The notes beneath the pieces are model-generated. The model saw only the letters and a list, made by a program, of their open reading frames with translations. It had not been told where the DNA came from and searched no databases. Positions 35,402 through 43,059 of a DNA stretch of 64,000 nt are shown here, piece after piece. The stretch covers positions 434,001 through 498,000 of the forward strand of contig NZ_NOKT01000001.1 of the NCBI RefSeq assembly GCF_002237655.1, in the 5' to 3' direction. Both the position numbers and the translations under genes were made by a program. Source of the DNA: Streptomyces sp. XY006 (lineage in GTDB: Bacteria; Actinomycetota; Actinomycetes; Streptomycetales; Streptomycetaceae). Within the stretch, counting starts at the first letter, position 1, and each line of letters starts with the position of its first letter.

Positions 35402-36655
35402 TCAGGCGCCGAGTTTGGCGAGGCCTTCCGCGACGCGGGTGAGGGAGTCGGCGACGTGGGGGACGGCGAGCGGGTCGGGGGCCGCGAGGGCGGCCTCCTG
35501 CTCCTCGTCGGTGTCGCCGTAGAGCATGCTGGTGGCGGCTTTGAAGCGCAGGGCGCCGGGATCATCGCCGAGATGGTGCCCGGCGAGGACGGCCAGGCCG
35601 TGTTCGTCCAGCAGATGGCGGGCCAGCGACGGCGATCCGGTCACTCCGCGCTGGGCCAGCGCCTCGCGCCGCGGCTCGAAGTCGGGGTAGACGTAGAACG
35701 CCCCGGTGGGCGGCCGGCACGTGGCTCCGGCGGCGATCGCCGCGGCGTGCACGGCACGGGCCACGGCTCCGTGCAGCCGTGCGCCGGCCGCCAGCCGCTG
35801 CCGGATCTCGGGCGGGTCGCCGAAGGCGTACGCGGCGACCTGCTGCATCGGTCCCGACAGCGTGGACCACAGGTCGCTGGCCACGGCGACCAGCCGGGCG
35901 CGCAGGTCCCGGCCCCGGATCCCCGGGGGCACCCGCAGGCCGCCGATGCGCCAGCCGCCGAGCGCCAGGGACTTGGAGAGTCCGGTGGTCACGACGGTGC
36001 GCTCGGGGGTGACTTCGGCCGGGCTGAGGAAGGGGGCGTCGGGCTGGTGTATGACGTCGCGGTAGATCTCGTCGGAGACGATGACCAGGTCCTCCGCCTC
36101 GGCGATCCGGCACAGCCGCTCGATCAGCCCGGCGCCGGCGAGCGTGCCGGTCGGGTTGTCGGGGAGCGTGACGACGACGATGCGCGGGTCGCCTCCCGCC
36201 CGGCGGGCGCGCTCGACGGTCTCCGGCAGGGCGTCCGGGTCGGGGATGCCGCCGCACTCGGCGGGGATCGGGACGCCGTACACGTTCTTCCCGGCCATGC
36301 GGGCCTGCGGCTCGTAGGAGTTCCAGCTGGGACGCGGCAGCAGCACGTCCCCGGGCAGGACCAGGTTCAGCGCCATGAGCAGGGGCTTGCTGCCGGGGCC
36401 GAGCAGGACGTCCTCGGGGCCGGTGGGCAGGCCGCGGCGTCCGAAGTAACCGGCGAGCGAGGCGAGGGCGTCGGGCGCTCCGGCCACGGGCCCGTAGGCG
36501 TTGCGGTGGGCGCCGGCGCGCAGTTGCTCCACCAGCGGGGCGAAGGCGGGCAGCCGGGACTCGCCGAAGCCGAGGTGGACGATGGACCGGCCCTGGGCCC
36601 GCATCCGCACGACTTCCTCGTTCAGGGCGAGATTGGGGGACATCGAGGTGCTCAT
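35402..36655 (-). CDS. Class I/II PLP-dependent aminotransferase
   Basis: A 417-residue aspartate-aminotransferase-fold enzyme. PLP motifs are VVTLPDNPTGTLA (Asn contact), VIVSDEIYRD and the lysine segment TTGLSKSLALGGWRIGG (Lys near residue 230). It probably transaminates an alpha-amino or alpha-keto acid in the cluster's precursor supply. ATG 36655 overlaps the stop of the radical SAM gene by 4 bp. An extension of the frame further upstream lies inside the radical SAM gene and is not used. The substrate is unassigned. Confidence 0.9.
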   Translation of the reverse strand: MSTSMSPNLALNEEVVRMRAQGRSIVHLGFGESRLPAFAPLVEQLRAGAHRNAYGPVAGAPDALASLAGYFGRRGLPTGPEDVLLGPGSKPLLMALNLVLPGDVLLPRPSWNSYEPQARMAGKNVYGVPIPAECGGIPDPDALPETVERARRAGGDPRIVVVTLPDNPTGTLAGAGLIERLCRIAEAEDLVIVSDEIYRDVIHQPDAPFLSPAEVTPERTVVTTGLSKSLALGGWRIGGLRVPPGIRGRDLRARLVAVASDLWSTLSGPMQQVAAYAFGDPPEIRQRLAAGARLHGAVARAVHAAAIAAGATCRPPTGAFYVYPDFEPRREALAQRGVTGSPSLARHLLDEHGLAVLAGHHLGDDPGALRFKAATSMLYGDTDEEQEAALAAPDPLAVPHVADSLTRVAEGLAKLGA

Positions 36656-37968
36656 GGCCGCAGTGCCTCCCGGATGTCCTGCGGCGCGTCCGCCGCGATC
36701 CGAAGGTCGCTGAGCCAGGTGGCGCTGGGGTCGAAGTGCGCCCGGAACGGGCGGCCGACCAGAGCGGGGTTGCGGGCCTGGGCCAGCCGCAGCTGGAAGT
36801 ACCGGTCCGTGCCGAGGGTTTCGACCCCGTCCACCACGATCTTGCCGGGCGTGGTGGACATCACCGGGCCGCGCACAGTGCGGGCGAGCCCCGGCAGGGT
36901 GCGGTAGGCGGTGTGGAAGATCTCCATCGCGCGGGCCAGCGGCACCTTGAAGTAGTCGTAGGGGCCGGTGTCGCGCTCGACGAACATGTAGTAGGGGACC
37001 GCGCCGAGGGCCAGTTCGGACCTCCACATGGCGGCCCAGGTGTCGGCGTCGTCGTTGATGTGCGCGACCATCGGGGCCTGGCAGTAGACCACGGCTCCCG
37101 TGGCCCGGATCCGCCGCACGGCCTCGGTCACCAGGGCGGTGCGCACCTCACGGGGGTGGGTGAAGTGGGCCATGACGGCGACCTGTTTGCCCTCTGCCGC
37201 GATCCGCTCGAAGAGCCGCAGCAGCGAGTCGGCGTCCGCGTCGCTCACGAAGCGCTGCGGCCAGTAGGCCAGGGACTTGGTGCCGATGCGGAGGGTGTGG
37301 ACACTCTCCACGCCGAGCAGCGGCTCCAGATGTCCGGTGAGGCGCTCGGTGCTCATCACCATGGGGTCGCCGCCCGTCACCAGGACGTCGCTGACCTCGG
37401 GGTGGTCGTGCAGGTAGCGGACGAGGCGGTCCGGGCCGGGGGCGGCGAAGCGCAGGGACGGGTCGCCCACGAACTGCGCCCACCGGAAGCAGTAGGTGCA
37501 GAAGGAGTGGCAGGACTGTCCCTGCGTGGGGAAGTACAGCACCGTCTCGCGGTACTTGTGCTGCAGGCCGGCCAGTCGTTCGCCCTCGTGCACCGGCACG
37601 TTGTACTCGCGCTGCCCGGAGGGGTGGGGGTTGAGTCCGGCGCGGATCCGCGTGACCTCGGCGGCCATCTCGCGCTTGCCCGCCCCGGAGCGCACGAGGG
37701 ACTCCAGGCAGCGCTCGTCGTCCTCGGGGAGCATGCCGCGCTGGGGGAAGACCAGGCGGAAGAGCGGATCCTGCGCCGGGTCCGTCCAGTCGATCAGCTG
37801 GTCGAGCACGTACTCGTTGACGCGGAACGGCAGAACGTGCGCCAGCAGGGCGATGCCGTCCCGGATCCGGGGGGAGAGCCCGTACCGGCGGGCGATGTCG
37901 TCGATCTGCCGCGGACCGAAGGCACGGAAGCGGGTGGCGCCGACCGGTTGGTCGAGCATCAGTGTCAT
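36652..37968 (-). CDS. KamA-family radical SAM aminomutase
   Basis: A 438-residue lysine 2,3-aminomutase-family enzyme. The [4Fe-4S] motif is C-x3-C-x2-C at Cys153, Cys157, Cys160 (SCHSFCTYCFRW). The PLP lysine is likely Lys376 (TTPGKIVVDG). Acidic residues in HINDD (near 305) and VERD (near 333) sit where lysine 2,3-aminomutases bind the side-chain amine, so lysine or a similar diamino acid is plausible. It moves the alpha-amine to the beta carbon, giving a beta-amino acid. It is first in the left operon, preceded by the divergent promoter region. Confidence 0.88.
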   Translation of the reverse strand: MTLMLDQPVGATRFRAFGPRQIDDIARRYGLSPRIRDGIALLAHVLPFRVNEYVLDQLIDWTDPAQDPLFRLVFPQRGMLPEDDERCLESLVRSGAGKREMAAEVTRIRAGLNPHPSGQREYNVPVHEGERLAGLQHKYRETVLYFPTQGQSCHSFCTYCFRWAQFVGDPSLRFAAPGPDRLVRYLHDHPEVSDVLVTGGDPMVMSTERLTGHLEPLLGVESVHTLRIGTKSLAYWPQRFVSDADADSLLRLFERIAAEGKQVAVMAHFTHPREVRTALVTEAVRRIRATGAVVYCQAPMVAHINDDADTWAAMWRSELALGAVPYYMFVERDTGPYDYFKVPLARAMEIFHTAYRTLPGLARTVRGPVMSTTPGKIVVDGVETLGTDRYFQLRLAQARNPALVGRPFRAHFDPSATWLSDLRIAADAPQDIREALRP

Positions 37969-38306
37969 GCGGGGTCCCTCTGCATTCGGCGGAATAGCTG
38001 GGCGACGGCAGGGCCTGCCCTTGTCGGCGGTCGTGGCGTCGAGCGCCGATTACCCCGCTGGGATTCGTTGATTCGAGTCCGTTCCCTCAGCCATACACGC
38101 TTCGCATGGCGTCGATAAGAAAGCCGAATCACGCCTCCTGACCTGCTTTCATAATGCCCGCGGTCAAAGGCGATAAGTGCCCTCTATGGGGTGTGAACGA
38201 AATTCGTTTGAAAGGGGGGTGGTGCGGAAGTCGCTTCTCGTCAATGCCATTGAGCGCGGAAGGAAAGATCATCGATGATGGATTGCCCCCGTCGCGGACG
38301 CACACC
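37969..38306. promoter_or_regulatory. Divergent promoter region of the biosynthetic cluster
   Basis: The 338-bp gap separates the two cluster operons. It is noticeably AT-richer between about 38100 and 38220. A perfect 13-bp palindrome AACGAA-A-TTCGTT lies at 38196-38208 and could be an operator. No start codon with a convincing ribosome site occurs between 37969 and 38243 on either strand, so I see no hidden gene. An ATG at 38244 could extend the thioesterase by 21 codons. The regulator is unknown; the LysR at 47.8 kb is one candidate. Confidence 0.55.
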
Positions 38307-39026
38307 ATGAGCCGCGCGGAAGTCGCCCAGCCGGTGCTCATGCCGATGGGCCGGCCCCGGCCCGGGAAGTGCAGCGTCCTCGTCCACGCCGCCGGCGGCG
38401 GGGTCGGGGCGTACACGGGCGTCGGGTTCGCCCTGCGCAGGTCCGGCCCGGTCTTCGCCCTGCGCGGGTACGGGCTGGCGCCGGGGGAGGAGCCGGACCG
38501 CAGCGTCGCCGCCATGACGGACCGGTACTGGTCGCTGCTGGCGGAACTCCCCGAGCCGCCGCAGCTGTTGTTCGGCTGGTCGCTCGGCGGTGTCGTCGCC
38601 TGGGAGCTGGCCGCGCGGCTGGCCGAGGAGGGACGACGGCCACGGGTCGTGATGGTCGACAGCCCCGCCGCCCGCATCGACCGGGACCCGGCGACCGCCC
38701 GCCGGTGGCGCGAGCGGGTCCACGCCTCCCTCGCCGCCGACGACAGCGGCGTCCCCGCCGACCGGGTCGCCGCGACCGCCGACGCGCACCTGGACGCCGT
38801 CGTCTCCTACCGGTCCGAGACCCGGCACGACTGCCCCGCACTGCTCATGCCGTGCACCGACGAGGACAACGACGACCACCTGGCCGCCTGGCGCGAGGTC
38901 GCCCCGCGTCTGACCGTACGGCCGCTGCCCGGCGACCACTTCACCGCCTTCGACGGCGAACGGCTGCCCCTCGTCCTGGACCACCTCGGCGCCTTCCTCA
39001 CGACGACGGAGGAGCAGCATGCCTGA
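38307..39026 (+). CDS. Thioesterase/alpha-beta hydrolase (type II TE-like)
   Basis: A 239-residue alpha/beta hydrolase resembling NRPS/PKS thioesterases. The nucleophile elbow is FGWSLGGVVAWELA (Ser near residue 94), and the catalytic His is in LPGDHFTAF. It could remove stalled acyl groups from the carrier proteins or release product. ATG 38307 begins the conserved fold; ATG 38244 is an in-frame alternative. It opens the right operon and overlaps the ProA-like gene by 8 bp. Confidence 0.85.
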   Translation: MSRAEVAQPVLMPMGRPRPGKCSVLVHAAGGGVGAYTGVGFALRRSGPVFALRGYGLAPGEEPDRSVAAMTDRYWSLLAELPEPPQLLFGWSLGGVVAWELAARLAEEGRRPRVVMVDSPAARIDRDPATARRWRERVHASLAADDSGVPADRVAATADAHLDAVVSYRSETRHDCPALLMPCTDEDNDDHLAAWREVAPRLTVRPLPGDHFTAFDGERLPLVLDHLGAFLTTTEEQHA

Positions 39027-40269
39027 CGGTCTCCTGAGCCGAGCCCGCGCGGCGTTCGACACGGCCCCGCCCGTGGGCGACCCCGCCTACGACCGGTACT
39101 GCCGTGTCCTCGGCGAGGAACTCGTCGCGCACTGGCCGCAGATCGCCAGGGCCAACGCGGCGGACGTCACCACGGCCCGCCGGCTGGGCATGCCGCCCAC
39201 CCTGGTGGAGCGGCTGCGCCTGACCGACGCCCACCGGGACCGGATGGTCGAGCTGACCGCGATGACCCGTGACGAACTGCGGCAGGTGCGCGAGAGCGAG
39301 GTGCCGGTCTCCGGCGCGGCGCGGCACGTCCACCGCGTCCCGCGGCCCCTCGGCGTCGTCCTGATGGTCTACGAGGCCCGGCCCACCGTCACCGTGGACG
39401 GCGCCCTGCTCCCGGTCGCCGTCGGCAACGCCGTGCTGTTGCGCGGCGGCAAGGAGACGGCCGCCACCAACGCCGCCCTCGAACGGGCCGTGCACGCCGC
39501 GCTGACCCGGGCGGGACTGCCCACGGGGCTCGTCACGGTGCTGGACGACCCGCAACGACGGCTGCTGCGCGCCCTGCTGAAGCGACCCGACGAGGTGGAC
39601 GTGCTCATCCCGCGTGGCAGCCCCGCGCTCGTCGAGTACTGCCGCACCAGTGCCATCCCGCTGATCGCCGGTGGCGGCGGCGTCAACCACCTCTACGTGC
39701 ACCGCAGCGCCGACCTGGACCTCGCCGTGCGGGCCACGCTGGACAGCAAGCTGCCCGAGCCGGCCGGCTGCACCTCCGTGGAGACACTGCTGCTCGACCG
39801 CGCCGTCGCCCGGGACTACCTGGAAGCCCTGGCGCGCGGGCTGGCGGGCCGTGAGACGGAGCTGACCCTGCACACGGCACCCGAACTCGACGCGCTCGTC
39901 CCCACCGCGCTCAAGACCGAACCCCTCGCCGCGCACGACCTGGGCCGGGAGTTCCTCGACCCGGTCGTCGCCGTCGTGCCGGTCGACGACGAGAACGCCG
40001 CACTGGACCACGTCCGCCGTCACGGCTCCGGGCACACCGAGGGCGTCATCGCCCGGGACCGGCACGTCGTCGACGCCTACCGCCGCCGCGCCGACGCCGC
40101 GATGGTCGTCGTCAACGGCTCACTGCGGCTCCACGACGGCCCCACGCTCGGACTGGGCACCGAGATCGCCATCGCCACCGGCCGTCTGCACGTGCGCGGC
40201 CCCGTGACGCTCGGCGCACTGGTCACCCACAGCTACGTCACCGATGGCGCCGGCGCGCTGCGCGGCTGA
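39019..40269 (+). CDS. ProA-like gamma-glutamyl/acyl-phosphate reductase
   Basis: A 416-residue aldehyde-dehydrogenase-fold enzyme of the glutamate-5-semialdehyde dehydrogenase group. Landmarks are VPRPLGVVLMVYEARPTVTVDGALLPVAVGN, the catalytic Cys in PAGCTSVETLL (about residue 254) and the C-terminal IAIATGRLHVRGPVTLGALVT. ProA reduces gamma-glutamyl phosphate to semialdehyde with NADPH. A dedicated copy inside a cluster rich in ATP-grasp enzymes suggests reduction of an acyl phosphate to an aldehyde that may then cyclise or be aminated. No ProB-type kinase is adjacent. Primary proline synthesis is unlikely to be its role here. Confidence 0.87.
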   Translation: MPDGLLSRARAAFDTAPPVGDPAYDRYCRVLGEELVAHWPQIARANAADVTTARRLGMPPTLVERLRLTDAHRDRMVELTAMTRDELRQVRESEVPVSGAARHVHRVPRPLGVVLMVYEARPTVTVDGALLPVAVGNAVLLRGGKETAATNAALERAVHAALTRAGLPTGLVTVLDDPQRRLLRALLKRPDEVDVLIPRGSPALVEYCRTSAIPLIAGGGGVNHLYVHRSADLDLAVRATLDSKLPEPAGCTSVETLLLDRAVARDYLEALARGLAGRETELTLHTAPELDALVPTALKTEPLAAHDLGREFLDPVVAVVPVDDENAALDHVRRHGSGHTEGVIARDRHVVDAYRRRADAAMVVVNGSLRLHDGPTLGLGTEIAIATGRLHVRGPVTLGALVTHSYVTDGAGALRG

Positions 40270-40303
40270 CACCGGCCTCCCCCTCTTCCCCGAAAGGCGT
40301 GCC

Positions 40304-40585
40304 ATGCCCCAGGAACTGTCCCTCGACCGGGACGCCGTCGCCACCATCGTCAAGAAGGTGGTCATCGCCGAATCACGGCTGTCCCTCCCGCCCGGCAGCA
40401 TCAGCGACGACGAACCGCTCGTCGGGGACCTGCTGAACGTGAACTCCCTCGGCTTCGTCGGCATGCTCGTGCGGATCGAGGACGAGCTGGACGTCACCCT
40501 CCCCGACGACCTCTTCGTGGGACGCAGCTTCCGCACCGTCCGGGACCTGATCGACGTCGTGACGGCCGCGGAGGTGCGGCGGTGA
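40304..40585 (+). CDS. Discrete carrier protein 2
   Basis: A 93-residue carrier protein. The phosphopantetheine Ser is Ser48 in LLNVNSLGFVGMLVRIEDELD, with Asn in place of the common Asp before it. ATG 40304 was chosen, downstream of a GAAAGG sequence. It is coupled to the TrpB2-like gene by a 4-bp overlap (40582-40585), suggesting that the PLP enzyme or its BtrH-like neighbour works with this carrier. Confidence 0.83.
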   Translation: MPQELSLDRDAVATIVKKVVIAESRLSLPPGSISDDEPLVGDLLNVNSLGFVGMLVRIEDELDVTLPDDLFVGRSFRTVRDLIDVVTAAEVRR

Positions 40586-41907
40586 CGCCCGAGATCCCCA
40601 CCCGCTGGCGCAGCATCCTGCCCCATCTGCCCGAACCCCTGCCGCCCGACCGCACGCCACCCCGCTCCGGCGACGGCACCGGGGAGTTGAAGATCAACCT
40701 CCCGACCGAGCTGATCCGGCACAGCGTCTCCGCCCGTGAGTACTGGGACATCCCCGCCCCGGTCGTCGAACGCTACCGGCAGTACCGCCCGACCCCGCTG
40801 TGGCGTGCCCGCGGTTTCGAGGAGGCCGTCGGCGCCCGCGTGCCCGTGTACGTCAAGAACGAGGGCGTCAACATCTCGGGCAGCCACAAGCTCAACACGG
40901 CACTCGCTCAGGCCTACTACTACCGCGAGGCCGGGGTGGAGGAACTGGTGACGGGCACCGGCGCGGGGCAGTGGGGCACCGCCATGGCCGCGGCCTGCGC
41001 CTTGTTCGGACTGCGCTGCCGGGTCTTCATGGTCGAGTCCAGTCTGCGGCGCAAGCCCTACCGCGGGGTCCTGATGCGGATGCTGGGCGCCGAGGTGCAC
41101 GCCAGTCCCAGCGGCATGACCAAGGTCTCCGCCAAGGAGGACCCGGCCGCCGGCAACAGCCTCTCCCTCGCCATCGGGGAAGCCGTCGAGTACGCCGCCG
41201 AACACGACCGGGTGGCGTTCTGCATCGGCAGCGGCGAGACGTACAGCATCCTGCACCAGTCGGTGATCGGGCTGGAGGCGGAGCAGCAACTCGCGGAACT
41301 GGAGGCCGACATCGGCGCGGTCGTCGGCTGCGTCGGCGCCGGGTCCAACTTCGGCGGCATCGCGCTGCCCTTCCACGCCACCGCCCGGGCGACGGGCCGC
41401 ACGGGGCCCCGCCTGGTCGCCGCCGAGTCCAGCAGCACACCGAAGCTGACCCGCGGTGTCTACGCCTACGACAAGACCGATGCCACCGGCAGCGGCCCCA
41501 TGGAGGCGATGTACACCATCGGCAGCGACTACCGGATCCCGGACGCGCACACCGCGGGCCTGCGTTTCCACGGCGCGGCGAAGCTCATCTCCGCCATGCG
41601 GCACAGCGGTGACGTCGACGCCGTGGCGGTCAGCCAGGCGGACGCCCTGGACGCGGGCCGGCTGCTCGCCCGCCACGAAAGCGTCCTGCCGGCACCGGAG
41701 TCCGGCCACGCCTTGGCGGCCGCCGCCCGGATCGCCGCCTCGCCCGACACCACCGGCGGGGTCCTGGTGTGCGTCAGCGGCCACGGCTACCTGGACCTCG
41801 GTGCCTACGAGCACTTCCTCGACGGCGGGGTCGAGGACCAGTCCCCGCCCGACGAGGCGCTCGCCCGTGCGGTGGCCGGGCTGCACCGGGTGGAGACCCG
41901 CTCGTGA
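40582..41907 (+). CDS. TrpB2-like PLP-dependent enzyme lacking the catalytic Glu
   Basis: A 441-residue fold-type II PLP enzyme that follows the TrpB2 pattern: RPTPLWRARGFE, GVNISGSHKLN with PLP Lys103, GAGQWGTAMA, KPYRGVLMRMLGAEV, a phosphate loop CVGAGSNFGG and a C-terminal CVSGHGYLDL. In tryptophan synthase beta subunits the residue before T-G-A-G-Q is a catalytic Glu (Glu109 in Salmonella); here it is Gly125. That argues against ordinary tryptophan formation and for a beta-replacement, elimination or related reaction on a cluster intermediate. It overlaps the carrier protein upstream and the BtrH-like gene downstream by 4 bp each. Confidence 0.85.
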   Translation: MTPEIPTRWRSILPHLPEPLPPDRTPPRSGDGTGELKINLPTELIRHSVSAREYWDIPAPVVERYRQYRPTPLWRARGFEEAVGARVPVYVKNEGVNISGSHKLNTALAQAYYYREAGVEELVTGTGAGQWGTAMAAACALFGLRCRVFMVESSLRRKPYRGVLMRMLGAEVHASPSGMTKVSAKEDPAAGNSLSLAIGEAVEYAAEHDRVAFCIGSGETYSILHQSVIGLEAEQQLAELEADIGAVVGCVGAGSNFGGIALPFHATARATGRTGPRLVAAESSSTPKLTRGVYAYDKTDATGSGPMEAMYTIGSDYRIPDAHTAGLRFHGAAKLISAMRHSGDVDAVAVSQADALDAGRLLARHESVLPAPESGHALAAAARIAASPDTTGGVLVCVSGHGYLDLGAYEHFLDGGVEDQSPPDEALARAVAGLHRVETRS

Positions 41908-42755
41908 CGGCCACCGCGACCCCGTCCGTGCGGACCGGGATCCTCGACTGCGTGCAGGTCAACCTGGCGCTTATCGCGGACCGCCGGAACGGACCGGGAC
42001 GGCACCTCGCCCTCGGGGCGCGGCTGCGCTTCCGCCCGGAGCCCGGCCCCGACGGCCTGCCCACGGTGGACCCCCCGCCGGAGGAACACCTACGCGAGGG
42101 AGCCACCCTCGTGGGCCTGCGGCCGGACTCCTTCGCCCACCGCGTCCCCGCGCGCGACCTGCGCGCCATGGCCGAAGGCGCGCCCGTCGTGTACGCCGTC
42201 GCCGACTCCTACGCCATGCCGTGGCTGCCCTACGCGGGCCGGGCACACATGGAACACGGCTTCCTCGTCGGCGCGCACCGCGACGGAGCCGAGGTCGAGG
42301 ACGCGTACGACAACGAGACGGCATGGGGGCCTGCCCGGCCCGGCCGGTGGACGATCCCCTGGGAGCACATGCCCACCGCCTCCTTCGCGTGCACCCTGTC
42401 ACCCGTGGCCGGGTACCGCGCCCCCGTGCCGGAGCTGTCCCTGGACGATCCGGCGGCCTACGTCGAGGCCTACACCGCCCACCCCGACCGGCCCGCCGCG
42501 CTGCGCCGGCTGACCGCCGAGACCTGGCTGCTGACCCGGGCCCGGCACCTGCACGCCGCGTATCGCGAACACCTCGGGGAGCGGCTGGACGCACAGGCCC
42601 ACCTGCGCGGCTGGGACCGGCTCACCGCGACCGCGTTCATCGCCCAGCGGCGCGCCGAACGGGGCAGGCCGGTCCCCGAGACCCTGCTGCCCGAACTGGC
42701 GTCCCTGCTCACCGCCGACCGCGAGGTGTTCGCCGTGCGGAACCACCGACCCTGA
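41904..42755 (+). CDS. BtrH-like cysteine acyltransferase candidate 1
   Basis: A 283-residue protein of no certain family. Its N-terminal half fits the BtrH_N/C39-like papain-fold layout with a plausible Cys-His-Asp triad: Cys16 in ILDCVQVNLAL, His118 in MEHGFLVGAH and Asp133 in VEDAYDNE. BtrH of butirosin biosynthesis moves an aminoacyl group from a carrier protein to an amine. Here it lies between two carrier protein genes, which supports a similar role. The GTG start overlaps the TrpB2-like stop (GTGA). The assignment is by motif spacing, not by overall similarity, so it remains tentative. Confidence 0.55.
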   Translation: MTATATPSVRTGILDCVQVNLALIADRRNGPGRHLALGARLRFRPEPGPDGLPTVDPPPEEHLREGATLVGLRPDSFAHRVPARDLRAMAEGAPVVYAVADSYAMPWLPYAGRAHMEHGFLVGAHRDGAEVEDAYDNETAWGPARPGRWTIPWEHMPTASFACTLSPVAGYRAPVPELSLDDPAAYVEAYTAHPDRPAALRRLTAETWLLTRARHLHAAYREHLGERLDAQAHLRGWDRLTATAFIAQRRAERGRPVPETLLPELASLLTADREVFAVRNHRP

Positions 42756-42795
42756 CCCTGCCGATCCTCATCACCAGCCAAGCGACGGAGAAGCC

Positions 42796-43059
42796 GTGAA
42801 CCAGCCCTTCATCGACCTGCTGACGCCCTTCCTGCCCAACCTCGGGGACCGTCCCCTCACCGAGGACAGCCGCCTGCACGACCTCGGGATGAACTCCATG
42901 AAGGCCATCGACCTGCTCTTCGCCATCGAGGACGGGCTCGGGGTCTCCCTCCCGGACGAGGACCTCAACGACACCACCTTCGCCACCGCCGGCAGTCTGT
43001 GGGCCGCGGTGCAGCGCGCACAGGACGCCGCCGAAGGAGACCGCAGGGCGGCGGCGTGA
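42796..43059 (+). CDS. Discrete carrier protein 3
   Basis: An 87-residue carrier protein with pantetheine Ser34 in LGMNSMKAIDLLFAIEDGLG, again with Asn rather than Asp before it. GTG 42796 is preceded by ACGGAGAAG. The stop overlaps the GTG of acyl-CoA-dehydrogenase-like enzyme 2, paralleling the carrier/dehydrogenase overlap in the left operon. Three discrete carriers in one cluster imply at least two parallel tethered branches. Confidence 0.85.
   Translation: MNQPFIDLLTPFLPNLGDRPLTEDSRLHDLGMNSMKAIDLLFAIEDGLGVSLPDEDLNDTTFATAGSLWAAVQRAQDAAEGDRRAAA

Noticed and set aside
34631..36907. 758-codon plus-strand frame opposite the left operon
   Set aside because: It crosses three strongly supported minus-strand genes, and its composition is that of an antisense shadow.
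38244..38306. Upstream ATG extension of the thioesterase gene
   Set aside because: It adds 21 residues without homology and has no nearby Shine-Dalgarno; kept only as an alternative start.
40120..41886. 588-codon minus-strand frame opposite the TrpB2-like gene
   Set aside because: It is antisense to a gene with clear PLP motifs; no domain is seen in the shadow.
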